NCBI GenBank assembly: GCA_948144175.1
Contig: CANXME010002068.1
Coordinates: forward strand, 2,604,001-2,668,000
Source: Closterium sp. NIES-65
Lineage: Eukaryota; Streptophyta; Zygnematophyceae; Desmidiales; Closteriaceae
Direction: 5' to 3'
Length of the DNA stretch: 64,000 bases
The notes beneath the pieces were generated by a model that worked only from the letters and a program-made list of their open reading frames with translations, was not told the origin of the DNA and searched no databases. This document shows positions 10,906-21,019 of the stretch, piece by piece (positions within the stretch are counted from its first letter, which is position 1; each line of letters begins with the position of its first letter). Made by a program: the position numbers and the translations under genes.

Positions 10906-12260
10906 CCCGGTAGACCCCCTCCCCCCTCAGGTTCCTGCCCCCTCAGGTGTGTCCCAGGTAGACGCCGTTGACCCGGTCGAGGTTACTGGTGACTCTGGTG
11001 CTGCTGCGGGTGCTGAGCCTGGAGGTGCTGACTCTGGGGGTGCTGTGCGCGGGGGTGCTGAGCCTGGGGGTGCTACTGCTGGGGGTGCTGAGCCTGAGGG
11101 TGCTACTGCGGAGGGTGCGGAGCCTGGGGGTGCTGAGCCGGGGGGTGCTGTGCCTGGAGGTGCTGGGTCTGGGGGTGCTGGGTCGGGAGCTGCTGAGCCT
11201 GGGGGTGCTGAGCTGAGGGCTGCTGAGCCTGGGGGTGCTGCGTCTGGAGCTGCTGAGCCTGGGGTTTCTCCTGCTGCTGCGTCTCGCCGGGAGCCCCTCT
11301 CTCCACAGGAGCTGCGCGAGTGGTTCGCTCGCCGCTGGAGGCGTGCTGCTGAGTCTGGAGGTGCTGCTGGAGCTGGAGCTGGAGCTTCTTCGACCGTCGA
11401 GGGTGCGGGTGCTGCCGGTCCCGGAGCTGCTGGACCTACTGGTCCTCCTGGAGCTGGAGCTGCTGAGGGCGTTGGTGCTGAGCCTACTGCTGTTGGACCT
11501 GCCGCTGGAGGTGTGGGTGGCGCTGGTGCTGTCGCTGAGGGTGCTGGTGCTGTCCCTGCTGAGTCTGGAGCTGCCGCGCGGCCTCGGCCGTACTTCGTTC
11601 CGCTCCTACAGCAGGTTCTTGGTCTTTCTCCTCCAGTAGAGGGTCCACCGCCTGTCCAGTCGCAGTCCCTGCTGGAGCCTTCCTCTCCACTGCCTGCTCC
11701 CTCTCCTTACACTGGTCCTACTGGGGGTCTTGCTGAGCGTCGTGAGCCTGCGTCTCGTCCCGCGTCGCCTGTTCGTGCTGCTCGCGCTAGTGGTCGCAGT
11801 TCGCGTCAGCGTCCTCCTCCTGTCCCTGGCACGCACCGGATGTCTTTGCGTCCGTCCACTGCTCCTCTGCGTGCCCCTTTGCCTTCTCCTCCTGAGTCCT
11901 CTCTTCCTGCGCTTGCCGACCCTGAGTCGGACTCTCTTCGTGCTGCCAGTCCTACTGTCACGCGTCTGCTTGCTACTGTCGTCACTGACCCCTCTTTTGA
12001 GTCCACTACCGTGTCTGCTCTAGTCGCTGAGCTCGTCGACTTTGCTGCTCGCTGTCGTCTCGACTACGCTGCTAGTCTTGTTGCTGAGTCTGCGTCTGTC
12101 TGTCCTCCGTCCGTCGGGGGTGAGTGTGCTCTTGGCACGGACGTCCTAGAGGACAGGCAGGAGGAGTTGCAGTGTCTAGCGGCTGCTTCACCTCATCTCG
12201 CGTCTGTACTGCTTGCCCCTGAGGGAGACCCGGATGCACTAGACATCCCGACTCCGCGTT
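10905..12260 (+). CDS. A2 integrase-RT linker with GGAEP-like repeats
   Basis: A spacer of about 450 residues. It begins Pro-rich (VPVPPPVDPLPPQVPAPSG), then has about twenty five-residue units such as GGAEP and GGAVP (about 10990-11290). An Arg/Ala/Gly stretch with LREWFARRWRR follows, then Ser/Pro/Thr-rich sequence. No enzyme motif is visible. The repeat array is matched in A1, and a degenerate Gly/Ala version exists in Copia-F (33535-33790). Confidence 0.82.
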
Positions 12261-12269
12261 CTTACGCGG

Positions 12270-13825
12270 AGGCCGTAGAGGGTCCCTACTCCTCTCAGTG
12301 GCAGGCAGCTATGGATGCAGAGATGGCTTCCTGGAAGTCCATAGGCACCTACGTTGATGCGGTTCCCCCTCCTGGGGCGAACATCGTCAGTGGCATGTGG
12401 ATCTTCAGGGTGAAGCGGCCGCCGGGCTCTCCACCTGTCTTCAAGGCACGGTACGTTGCTCGTGGCTTCAGTCAGCGGCAGGGAGTTGACTACTTTCAGA
12501 CCTTCTCTCCCACCCCGAAGATGACTACTCTTCGGGTGCTGCTGCACATAGCCGCTCAGCGCGACTACGAGCTTCACTCTCTCGACTTCAGCACTGCGTT
12601 CTTGTAGGGTAGCCTGCACGAGGAGATCTGGCTTCGCCGTCCACCTGGCTTCACTGGGACTTTCCCTCCTGGCACCCAGTGGAGCCTCCGACGGCCAGTC
12701 TACGGTCTCCGTCAGGTACCGCGTGAGTGGCACGACACACTGAGGACTACGCTTGCGGCTCTTGGGTTTGCTCCTTCTACTGCTGACCCGTCGCTGTTTC
12801 TTCGCACCGACACTTCCCTGCCGCCGTTCTACATCCTCGTGTACGTCGACGACTTGGTCTTTGCCACAGCGGACACTGCTGGACTCGCCTACGTGAAGTC
12901 CGAGCTGCTGAAGAGACACACGTGCACAGACCTGGGTGAACTGCGCAGCTACCTTGGCTTGCAGATCACTCGGGACAGAGCACGCCGCACCATTACCTTC
13001 ACTCAGTCACACATGGTGCAGCAGGTCCTTCAGCGCTTCGGCTTCACGTACTCCTCGCCTCAGGCCACTCCTCTGCCTAATCGCCACTCACTCTCAGCTC
13101 TGCCTTCGTATGAGTCCGTAGAGTCGAGTGGCCCGTATGCAGAGCTTGTTGGCTGCCTCATGTACCTGATGACCTGCACACGACCTGACCTTGCATACCC
13201 TCTGAGCATTCTTGCTCGCTATGTTGCTCCTGGGAGACACAGACCAGAGCACATGGCTGCAGCGAAGAGGGTATTGCGCTACCTGTGCAGCACGTCGGGC
13301 ATGGGGCTAGTGCTTGGAGGGCGGAGTCCAGTGGTCCTTACCGGCCACGCGGACGCTTCTTGGGCTGACGACCAGGCTACGCAGCGGTCGTCACAGGGTT
13401 ACACCTTCAGCCTTGGTTCCGGCTCTGTCTCGTGGCGGTCTACTCGCTCGTCTTCGGTTCTCGGCTCCAGTTGTGAGGCTGAGATCTACGCCGGGGCCAT
13501 GGCTGCACAGGAGCTTCGCTGGCTCACCTACCTGCTGACTGACCTTGGAGAGCCGCCTCGTTCTCCTCCAGTGCTGTACGTAGACAACAAGGCCATGCTG
13601 GCCTTGTGTCGAGAGCAGCGCTTGGAGCACAGAACGAAGCACATTGCTCTCCGCTACTTCCTTGCTCGTGAGCTGCAGCAGCGTGGTCAGTTGCGACTTG
13701 CGTACGTGGCGTCTGAGGCCAACACTGCTGATGTGTTCACCAAGGCACTCGCGCCTTGTGACCATCAGCGCTTTTGCACCCAGCTGGGTCTTGTGCCTGT
13801 CTTGCCTCACTTGCTCTCCTCTTGA
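12270..13825 (+). pseudogene. A2 reverse transcriptase and RNase H region
   Basis: RT reads YSSQWQAAMDAEMASWKS, GMWIFRVKRPPGSPPVFKAR and YVARGFSQRQGVDYFQTFSP, with the catalytic YVDD at 12842-12853. RNase H (about 13330-13825) reads GHADASWADDQATQRSSQGY, the catalytic E in SCEAEIYAGAMAA, VLYVDNKAMLAL and the terminal ANTADVFTKAL. The C-terminal end coincides with the natural polyprotein end. The copy carries about one or two breaks, so it is listed as a fossil. Confidence 0.88.
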
Positions 13826-14040
13826 CTTCACTTGTACTGTTACATATATTTATACCTGCTCTTGCTTGTTTAGTTCTATATATATATGTGTCTGTACTCC
13901 TGCATGTGAACTGGCCTCTGGCCCTGCTCTTGTGCTCGGACTGTGTGGTGACGTTGTGATCCACCCTGAGCTTGCTCTGCTTTGCTTTACCTGACTGGTC
14001 TTGTGACCCCTTGTTCTCCCCCACTTTGCCTATGGGGGTG

Positions 14041-14168
14041 TGTCAGATTTATATGACATAGTTTCTGTAGGCTTTAGTGGGGTAGCACATATGGGGTACA
14101 GGGTTTCTAGGGTTGTATTTGTACCCAATCTTCCATAGTCATTTCATTCCTGTTTTCCTTGTTTCACA
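14041..14168 (+). repeat. A2 3' LTR
   Basis: Identical to the 5' LTR over 128 bp. It is preceded by a G-rich tract (tatgggggtg) that fits a polypurine tract. The untranslated 13826-14040 stretch contains TATA-rich runs and C-rich segments but no gene. Confidence 0.95.
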
Positions 14169-14173
14169 GAGAG

Positions 14174-14536
14174 GTCAGGAAAGAGGTAGGGAAGCATGAG
14201 ACGGCTCAGTGCAGCAGTGGCAGGGGAGGAGTAGCGCGCAACTACAGCGTCGTACAAGGTCTGAGCACTCTTGTACTGACTAAAGTGCGCACGCTCAGAG
14301 GTAGGGAGGTGGCGACGCACAGCAAGACGTGCAGCAGCATCGCGGGTGGCCCACTTAGAGCGGACAGTGGGATCAGCATCAGCAGAAGGAGCAGGAGAGG
14401 CGCCAGAGGTGAGGTCAAAGAGAGAAAGGTCGTCAGCCCTGTCGCACTGTAAGAACAGCTGCAGGTCGTCTAACCAGACCTCAAAATCAATGGCGCGACC
14501 CTCAGCGTCAAAAGCTAGGACACTAGGGGTAGCCAT
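14174..14536 (-). pseudogene. A1 gag, N-terminal part (right of the A2 insertion)
   Basis: Minus-strand reading begins MATPSVLAFDAEGRAIDFEVW at 14536 and matches the A2 Gag N-terminus residue for residue over long stretches. It runs to the A2 insertion point. The other part of this gag is at 6747 and leftward. Confidence 0.88.
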
Positions 14537-14573
14537 GGTGACGACAGCGACGCAGTGCAAGCAGTAGGGAAAG

Positions 14574-15440
14574 AGCTCGCAGTGTCAATGGGACTGTGCT
14601 CACCAGGCAGGGCAGGTCGTGCAGCTCTGCAGAAAGGCGGCTCAGCGACCGGGCGGCTCGGGTGCACAGCGGCTCGATGGCTTGGCGGCTGGGGCGCAGG
14701 GCGGCTCGGCTCCCGGACGGCTCGGCGGCAGGGCGGCTCGGGTCCCGGGCGGCTCGGCGTTGGGCGGCTCGGCTCCCGGGCGGTTCGGCTGCGGGGGCGG
14801 CTCGGCCGGGAGATGCAGGGGCGGGGCCGTCAGGTGCAGCGGCGGGTCGACCGGTGCAGTGGCGGGCCGGCAGGTGCAGTGGCGGGCCGGCAGGTGCAGC
14901 GGCGGGCCGGCAGGTGCAGCGGCAGGCCGGCAGGTGCAGGCGGCGGGCCGTAGGGTGCAGCGGCGGGCCGTAGGGTGCAGCGGCGGGCCGGCAGGTGCAG
15001 CGGCGGGGCCGTCAGGTGAAGCGGCGGGCCGCAGGGTGCAGCGGCGGGCCGGCAGGTGCAGCGGCGGGCCGGCAGGAGCAGCGGCGGGCCGGCAGGAGCA
15101 GCGGCGGGGCCGTCAGGTGAGGCGGCGGGCCGGCAGGAGCAGCGGCGGGCCGTAGGGTGCAGCGGCGGGGCCGTCTGAGGCGGCGGGCCGTAGGGTGCAG
15201 CGGCGGGCCGTAGGGTGCAGCGGCGGGGCCGTCAGAGGCGGCGGCGGGGCCGCGGCAGTAGAGGCGGGGCCGCGTCAGGGGAGGCGGCGGGGCCGCGTCA
15301 GGGGAGGCGGCGGGGCCGCGTCAGGGGAGGCGGCGGGGCCGCGTCAGAGGAGGCGGCGGGGCCGCGTCAAGCAGGCGGCGGGGCCGCGATCAGGAGTGGT
15401 GGCGGGGCCGCGTCTGAGGGACAGCGGGGCCGCGAGGGAA
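14574..15440 (-). repeat. GC-rich tandem arrays in the A1 leader
   Basis: On the plus strand as printed: gcggctcggctcccgg-type units (about 14640-14810), then many ggtgcagcggcgggccggca units of about 20 bp (about 14830-15230), then cgtcaggggaggcggcggggc units of about 23 bp (about 15260-15400). These are the reverse complements of the three A2 arrays but with more copies of the 20-bp unit, so the arrays change length between recent copies. Confidence 0.9.
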
Positions 15441-15443
15441 AAG

Positions 15444-15538
15444 GCGACCCGAGGGGTCGCTAAAAAAAGGCGCGCCTCGGGGCGCGCTTCGGTGGGCCCT
15501 AAAAAAACGGTCCTAAGGCAGGACTTGCTCTGATACCA
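15444..15538 (-). promoter_or_regulatory. A1 primer-binding site and hairpin module
   Basis: The primer site gctctgatacca (15527-15538, reading TGGTATCAGAGC on the element strand) is complementary to the 3' end of plant initiator tRNA-Met and directly abuts the 5' LTR. Downstream on the element strand come a short stem-loop (gtcct/aggac), then gcgcgcc/ggcgcgc (15470-15487) and gcgaccc/gggtcgc (15444-15460), with runs of seven T after the first two. Confidence 0.85.
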
Positions 15539-15667
15539 TGTGAAGCAAGGAAAACAGGAATGAAATGACAAAGGAAAGATTGGGTACAAATACAACCCTA
15601 GAAACCCTGTACCCCATATGTGCTACCCCACTATAGCCTACAGCAACTATGTCATATAAATCTGACA
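15539..15667 (-). repeat. A1 5' LTR
   Basis: A 129-bp LTR on the minus strand with one difference from the 3' copy. It is flanked on the right by the TSD cattt (15668-15672), after which the Copia-B LTR resumes without loss. Confidence 0.94.
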
Positions 15668-16349
15668 CATTTGGCTGGTTGGGCAAAGATAAAACAGGTT
15701 ATGTTTTTAGGACCTGAACCTGGTTGTTGTTTTCCCACGTTGGAAAAACAGAACCAGAGGTTGTTTACCAACCTACCACCTGCTGTTTTGTCCAGCCAGG
15801 TTGGTTCTGTTGCTTGGAATTATTTGGGATCATCCCTGGTTGTTCCCAGGTTGATTCCCAAGGTCCTTGCTAGCTAGAGCTATTTATTCCTTCTCTATTT
15901 GTACCTGAATATATTCAATTTGATTCAAGCGAATTCCCCCCTTCCTGGAATTTCGTTTCTACGCGGTGCGGCGGCGGAATGGTACCCGAGTCAACGCTAG
16001 TACGCTAGCACTCAAACGCTAGGCAAACGCTCTCCGAGCCATAACTTTGTTATGGCAGAACTTTTCGCGAGGCAACTTGGCTTACTTTAAAGCTCTTGGA
16101 GTGAGCTTCGATATAGGAAATTCTCAGCTTAATCCGGTCAACAGTCTGCATGATACGCTGCGCGACGTTCAAGGTACTCTTGTTATTTTGACTAAGTCAT
16201 TCTTGATCCCTCTCTCTACAATCTCGGACCCGAGGATAGGGGCTGGTCTTGTACCATACACCCAAGAATCCTTGGAGGTGACCCCGAGGAGAGGTTTTAA
16301 GTTTGATAAAGTCTTAATAGCTTGAGTTTATTAGGCCCTTACACCAACA
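15668..16349 (+). repeat. Copia-B 3' LTR of B1, right piece
   Basis: This is the second part of the LTR begun at 459. It includes the paired AAAAACAGAACC hairpin arm, the gctagcactc/aacgctagg region and the terminal ...CCCTTACACCAACA. It ends at 16349. Confidence 0.93.
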
Positions 16350-16739
16350 GTCAGCGACTGTAGGAAAGGCGGACAGATCGGGGAAAAGATAGGGTAGGGA
16401 GAGACGGCCGATCGTAGCAGAGGCAGGCAAGGAGTAGCGCGCGACTACAGCATCCTACAGTGCCTTAGCAGTCTTGTTCTGACCAAAATGCGCACGCTCA
16501 TTTAATGGCAGGTGGCTGCAAATGGCTAGGCGGTCGTGAGCGTCACGAGGCTGCCAATGTGAGCGAGCCGTACCGTCAGCAGTCTGAGCAGGTGCAGGAG
16601 CGGATCCTGATACGTGATCATATAGCGAGATATCGTGCTTAGCAGTGATCTGTAGGAACAGGTGCAGGTTGTTGAGCCAAGCATCAAAGTGAATCGGACG
16701 GCCCTCAGCATCAAAAGAGAGAACGGTGGGACTAGCCAT
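16350..16739 (-). pseudogene. A3 gag, N-terminal part
   Basis: Minus-strand reading MASPTVLSFDAEGRPIHFDAW, then LHLFLQITAKHDISLYDHVSG, then WQPRDAHDRLAICSHLPLNE and RAHFGQNKTAKAL. This parallels the A1/A2 Gag start (MATPSVLAFDAEGRAIDFEVW...) at perhaps 55-60% identity by eye, so it is a sister subfamily. Reading stops where B1 is inserted. Confidence 0.85.
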
Positions 16740-17494
16740 GGGGTCAGCAGTAGCAGTAGCAGCAGTAGCAGTAGGAACATAAGGAGTAGCAAGAACAGTA
16801 GTAGCAGCAAGAACAGGGGCACCAGTAGCTGCAGGTGGGGCAGCGTGGCATAGAAGGGTGGCGCGGCTCGGTAGGGCTGCGCGGCTCGGGCAGGGTGCCG
16901 CGGCTCGGGCAGGGCGGCGCGACGCGGCTCGAGCAGGCAGGGCGGCGCGACGGCGGGCCTGCGCGCGGTTTTGCGGCTGCGCGTAGGCTGCGGCTGCGCA
17001 TAGGCGGTGGCTGTGCGCGGACAGCGAGCGACGCGCGGGCTGCAGCGGCTGGCATGCGAGCAGCTGCAGCGCGAGGGCTGCGGCCTGCGGGCGGGCGGCG
17101 GCTGCGCGAGGCGGCGGCCTGCGTGCGGGCGGGGGCTGCGCGAGGCAGCGGCCTGCGTGCAAGACTGTGGCGCGCGGTACGGCGAGCAGGGCCGGCTGGC
17201 GGGTAGCTTGCGGGCTGTGTGTGGGGCCGTACGAGGCCGTTGCGGGCTGCGCGCAGGCGGTGGTGGCTGCAAGGGCGGCTGGGGGGCTGTGCGCACGGTA
17301 TGCGGGCTGCGCGCGGGCGGCTAGCAAAGTGCGCGTGCGCGGTTAGCGAACGGCGCGCGGGCAGCGCGAGAGGCAGGGCGCGCAAGGGCGCACGAGAGCA
17401 TGAGGAAGGCAGGGCGCACGAGGGCGCTTCTAGCGGAACGATGGGCCCGTAGCAGTAGGCGGTCCTAGGTGCCTAATCTAGGCTCGTAATACCA

Positions 17495-17621
17495 TGTCAA
17501 TATGAACAAGAGTGAATGAACTAGAAAAGGGGTGGGTACAAGTAGGAAAACCTAAAAGTATTGTACCCCATAGGAACAACCGTACTACAGCCTAAACAGA
17601 CTATAGCATATATATTTGACA
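17495..17621 (-). repeat. A3 5' LTR
   Basis: Minus-strand LTR, tgtcaatatgaac...tatatttgaca as printed. It shares the central ccccata and gtacccac-type blocks with the A1/A2 LTRs. There is no second copy in the window. Confidence 0.82.
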
Positions 17622-18778
17622 ACGAGCAACTACAATCTTCGGAGTGGCCACGATACGCACATGGACGGAGTGGGGCACCGTCCTGCGAGCCAGATTCGAG
17701 CATGTATCCGCATCGAATTCTGCCCGCATAAAGCTGCCTACCTGGAAGCAGGTGACATCGGTCCAAGTCTACACGGTGACGTTCGTCAATTTGGACGACA
17801 CGAGCGACGCTGAGCAACTCGATTGATATGTCGCAGGCCTCAAATACGAAGTACAGTACGAGGTGCGACGAACAAGGCCACGCGACTTACTCGATGCTGT
17901 CCAGATGGCCGAATCAACGGACGCGCAGATCGAGTGGGCGAGAATGCGTTCCCGGGAGGGCACTCAATTTTGTGGACCGCCTCACCAGCCCACAATCAAC
18001 GGTGTGGGTGCGCCAAGACGTGGACCTAACACACGCTTCAACTGCAACCAGCCGGGCCACTGGAAGAACGATTGCCCGAAGCTAAAATAAGGAAACAAGA
18101 ACGACGGACAGGGGTCGGGAAAAGAGACGAGTCAGTAGCAGTCGGCCCACCTACTGACGAGACCCCGTCGCTCGGCAATCAACATCCACACCGAGTAGTG
18201 GTACCGATACGGGCTATCGACCGCAACCGGACGAATAAGGTGGATGAACTCGTGGATCACCCTGTGCTGGTCGTGGGGAGGGTTAACGGATACCAAATAA
18301 AACCTTTCGTTGATGGTGGGGCGAGCCGCAGTCTCGTCAACGTGGCAACAGCAAAAAAAATCGGAGTCAAGCTGGATAGGTGTCTGCCCGAGATTGACGC
18401 GCATCTGGTGGACAGAACACCGCTGCAAATCAATGACAATGTGCGACAAAATCGGATAAAGTGCAATGACGATTTCGGGTTTTCAATGAAGATGCTGGCG
18501 ACAACACTCGAAGGCTGCGATATGCTGTTGGGACGAGATTGGCTACAGCGTTTTATTCCTGCGATCGACTGGACGACGGAAGCCATCACGGTACTGTGCA
18601 ACAAGGGGCGCGTGACACTTCTGAAATGGACGGAGACGGAGCAGAGGACAACACATGTCAACGCGATAACGCTGATGAGGGCGATCAAACGGGGAGTGCA
18701 AGGCTACGCCGTACGCAGATGGCTGCGTCCGAGAAAATCGCCGACATTCACACGCTCTGCGCTGCTGTACGAGAGGAC
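17622..18778 (+). pseudogene. Gypsy-D gag end and protease
   Basis: The left part contains a gag-like stretch (ARFEHVSASNSARIKLPTWK) and a zinc-knuckle remnant near 18040-18085 (CNQPGHWKNDCPKLK). A retropepsin-like domain follows at about 18270-18560, with VLVVGRVNGYQIKPFVDGGA and DMLLGRDWLQRF, both usual landmarks of gypsy proteases. Confidence 0.8.
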
Positions 18779-20978
18779 TGTTGGTGTAAGGGCCTAATAA
18801 ACTCAAGCTATTAAGACTTTATCAAACTTAAAACCTCTCCTCGGGGTCACCTCCAAGGGTCCTTGGGTGCCTGGTACAAGACCAGCCCCTATCCTCGAGT
18901 CCGAGTTTGTAGAGAGAGGGATCAAGAATGACTTAGTCAAAATAACAAGAGTACCTTGAACGTCGCGCAGCGTATCGTGCAAACCGTCGACCAGATTAAG
19001 CTGAGAATTTCCTATATCGAAGCTCACTCCAAGAGCTTTAAAGTAAGCCAAGTTGCCTCGCGAAAAGTTCTGTCATTACGAAGTTATGGCTCAAACAACG
19101 TTTGCCTAGCGTTGGAGTGCTAGCATACTAACGTTGACTCGGTTAGCATTCCCCCGTCCCACCGCGTAGAAACGAAATTCCAGGAAGGGAGGAATTTGCT
19201 TGAATCAAATTAACTATATTCAGGTACAAACAAAGAAGGAACAAATAGCTCTAGCTAGCAAGGACCTTGGGAATCAACCTGGGAACAACCAGGGATGATC
19301 CCAAATAATTCCAAGCATCAGAACCAACCTGGCTGGACAAAACAACAGGTGGTAGGTTGGTAAACAACCTCTGTGTTGGTGTAAGGGCCTAATAAACTTA
19401 AGCTATTAAGACTTTATCAAACTTAAAACCTCTCCTCGGGGTCACCTCCAAGGGTCCTTGGGTGCCTGGTACAAGACCAGCCCCTATCCTCGGGTCCGAG
19501 TTTGTAGAGAGAGGGATCAAGAGGGACTTAGTCAAAACAGCAAGAGTACCCTGAACGTCGCGCAGCGTATCGTGCAGACCATAGATCGGATTAAGCTGAG
19601 AATTTCCTATATCGAAGCTCACTCTAAGAGCTTTAAAATAAGCCAAGTTGCCTCGCAAAAAGTTATGCCATTACAAAGTTATGGCTCGGACAGCGTTTGC
19701 CTAGCGTTGGAGTGCTAGCATACTAGCGTTGACTCGCGTAGCATTCCGCCGTCGCACCGCATAGAAATGAAATTCCAGCAAGGAAGGAATTCGCTTGAAT
19801 CAATTTTACTATATTCAGGTACAAACAGGGAAGGAATAAATAGCTCTAGCTAGCAAGGACCTTGGGAATCAACCTGGGAACAACCAGGGATGATCCCAAA
19901 TAATTCCAAGCAACAGAACCAACCTGGCTGGACAAAACAGCAGGTGGTAGGTTGGTAAACAACCTCTGGTTCTGTTTTTCCAACCTGGGAAAACAACAAC
20001 CAGGTTCAGGTCCTAAAAACAGAACCTGTTTTGTCTTTGCCCAACCAGCCAAATGCTGGTTCCGCTGGTTTCCCCTAGCCCTGTAGCATGCGGATACAGA
20101 CAAACAACATCCAACCTTCACCTAAATTGTACCCCTATAGTGCCTGCCCTGCTACACTATAGTCAACCAAACAAAACAGTACAATTTCGAGTTGGATGTT
20201 GGATAGAACTGAATCTGCGCAATCAAGTAAGCCGAACCACAAAGCTTCCATCTTGGGTTCCTTTGCGAGCTCGTCCTTTTTGCTTGTACTGTTCATAGCG
20301 CGTACAATGTTATGCCGAAGCGCACATTGTGCGAGTACCTGCAAATGCTTCAAGCGAAAATTGCGAAAGCAAACAAACACACGAACATACCATTCACACA
20401 CAAATGCATTCGCACACGCATACTCGTACAAACAGACGGCAGGATGTCGTGCAATGTGAATTTGCACCGAACACTCTGGTTCTGTTTTTCCAACCTGGGA
20501 AAACAACAACCAGGTTCAGGTCCTAAAAAATACAACCTGATTTGTCTTTGCCCAACCAGCCAAATGCTGGTTCCACTGGTTTCCCCTGGCCCTGTAGCAA
20601 GCAGATACAGAGAAACAACATCCAACCTTCACCTAAATTGTACCCCTATAGTGCCTGCCCTGCTACACTATAGTCAACCAGAACAAAACAGTACAATTTC
20701 GAGTTGGATAGAACTGAATCTGCACAATCAATTCAACCGAACCGCAAAGCTTCCATCTTGGGTTCCTTTGCGAGCTCGTCCTTTCTGCTTGTACTGTTCA
20801 TAGCGCATACAATGTTATGCCGAATCGCATAATGCGCGAGTACCTGCAAATGCTTCAAGCGAAAATTGCGAAAGCAAACAAACACGCGAACATTCCATTC
20901 ACACCCAAATGTTTTCGCACACGCATACTAATACAAACAGATGGCAGGATGTCGTGCAATGTGAATTTGCACCCAACA
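18779..20978 (-). repeat. B3 3' LTR (interrupted by solo LTR B2)
   Basis: The outer LTR runs 18779-19373 and resumes at 20474-20978. Without the nested 1,100-bp B2 and one TSD copy it is about 1,095 bp. It ends gcacccaaca next to the C-rich complement of the polypurine tract. Confidence 0.92.
19374..20473 (-). mobile_element. solo Copia-B LTR (B2) inside the B3 LTR
   Basis: A complete single Copia-B LTR (1,100 bp; tgttggtgtaag...gcaccgaaca as printed) in the same orientation as its host. It is flanked by a perfect 5-bp duplication ctctg (19369-19373 and 20474-20478). Absence of internal sequence together with an intact TSD is the signature of LTR-LTR recombination after insertion of a whole element. 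Confidence 0.93.
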
Positions 20979-21019
20979 CACTCCCCCTTAGCCTGCCGGC
21001 TGCATCCCCATCATTCCAT

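Larger units (their letters stand above)
6748..14168 (+). mobile_element. Copia-A copy 2 (A2), nearly whole and very young
   Basis: A full Ty1/copia element of 7,421 bp inserted in the gag region of A1. The two 128-bp LTRs (6748-6875, 14041-14168) are identical by eye. The 5-bp duplication gagag flanks it (6743-6747, 14169-14173). The order is 5' LTR, tRNA-Met-type primer site, hairpin module, GC-rich repeat leader, gag, protease, integrase, long linker, RT, RNase H, 3' UTR, polypurine tract and 3' LTR. It looks almost whole, with about one or two breaks in the coding region. Identical LTRs, and its position inside A1, make it the most recent insertion in the window. Confidence 0.96.
875..15667 (-). 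mobile_element. Copia-A copy 1 (A1), near full length, split by A2
   Basis: A Ty1/copia element on the minus strand, about 7.4 kb once the nested A2 is discounted. It has LTRs of 129 bp at 875-1003 (3') and 15539-15667 (5') that differ at one position by eye, and a TSD of cattt. A primer-binding site complementary to initiator tRNA-Met lies just inside the 5' LTR (15527-15538). Parts from right to left are the leader with GC-rich repeats, gag (14536 down to 14174, resuming at 6747), protease near 5550, integrase about 5080-4300, a repetitive linker, RT about 2760-2110 and RNase H about 1700-1210. The coding region has roughly four breaks besides the A2 insertion. The near-identical LTRs indicate recent insertion, older only than A2. 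Confidence 0.95.
1..16349 (+). mobile_element. Copia-B copy 1 (B1), 3' end only, split by A1
   Basis: This is the right-hand end of a Ty1/copia element whose 5' part lies beyond the left edge. It shows the end of RNase H, a purine-rich tract just before the LTR, and a 3' LTR (459-16349) cut by the A1 insertion. Removing A1 and one TSD copy leaves an LTR of about 1,093 bp, the same as other Copia-B LTRs here. B1 ends in CCAACA at 16349 and is followed directly by gag sequence of A3, so B1 appears inserted in A3. The left TSD copy is outside the window; the right one would be gtcag (16350-16354). Too little is present to judge whether it is whole. Confidence 0.9.
16350..17621 (-). mobile_element. 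Copia-A-related copy 3 (A3), 5' part
   Basis: A minus-strand element whose 5' LTR is at 17495-17621 (127 bp, TG...CA). Its sequence is clearly related to, but diverged from, the LTRs of A1 and A2. A primer-site-like tggtattacgagc lies just inside (17482-17494), then a GC-rich leader (16741-17480, gcgcgggcggc/ctgcgcgcgggcgg motifs), then gag from 16739. B1 splits it at 16349, so the rest lies past the left edge. It is inserted in Gypsy-D; the right TSD copy would be acgag (17622-17626). It is older than A1 and A2 by LTR divergence, and only a fragment is available. Confidence 0.85.

Noticed and set aside
14555-15533. Gly/Arg-rich frames on the plus strand opposite the A1 leader
   Set aside because: Same reason as for the A2 leader: frames through a repeat array.
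16000-16330. Conserved short frame in every Copia-B LTR (MAYFKALRVSFDIGNSQLNP type)
   Set aside because: It recurs only because LTRs are repeated; it is short, has no known domain, and there is no sign that it is translated. It might merit a second look if transcripts covered it.
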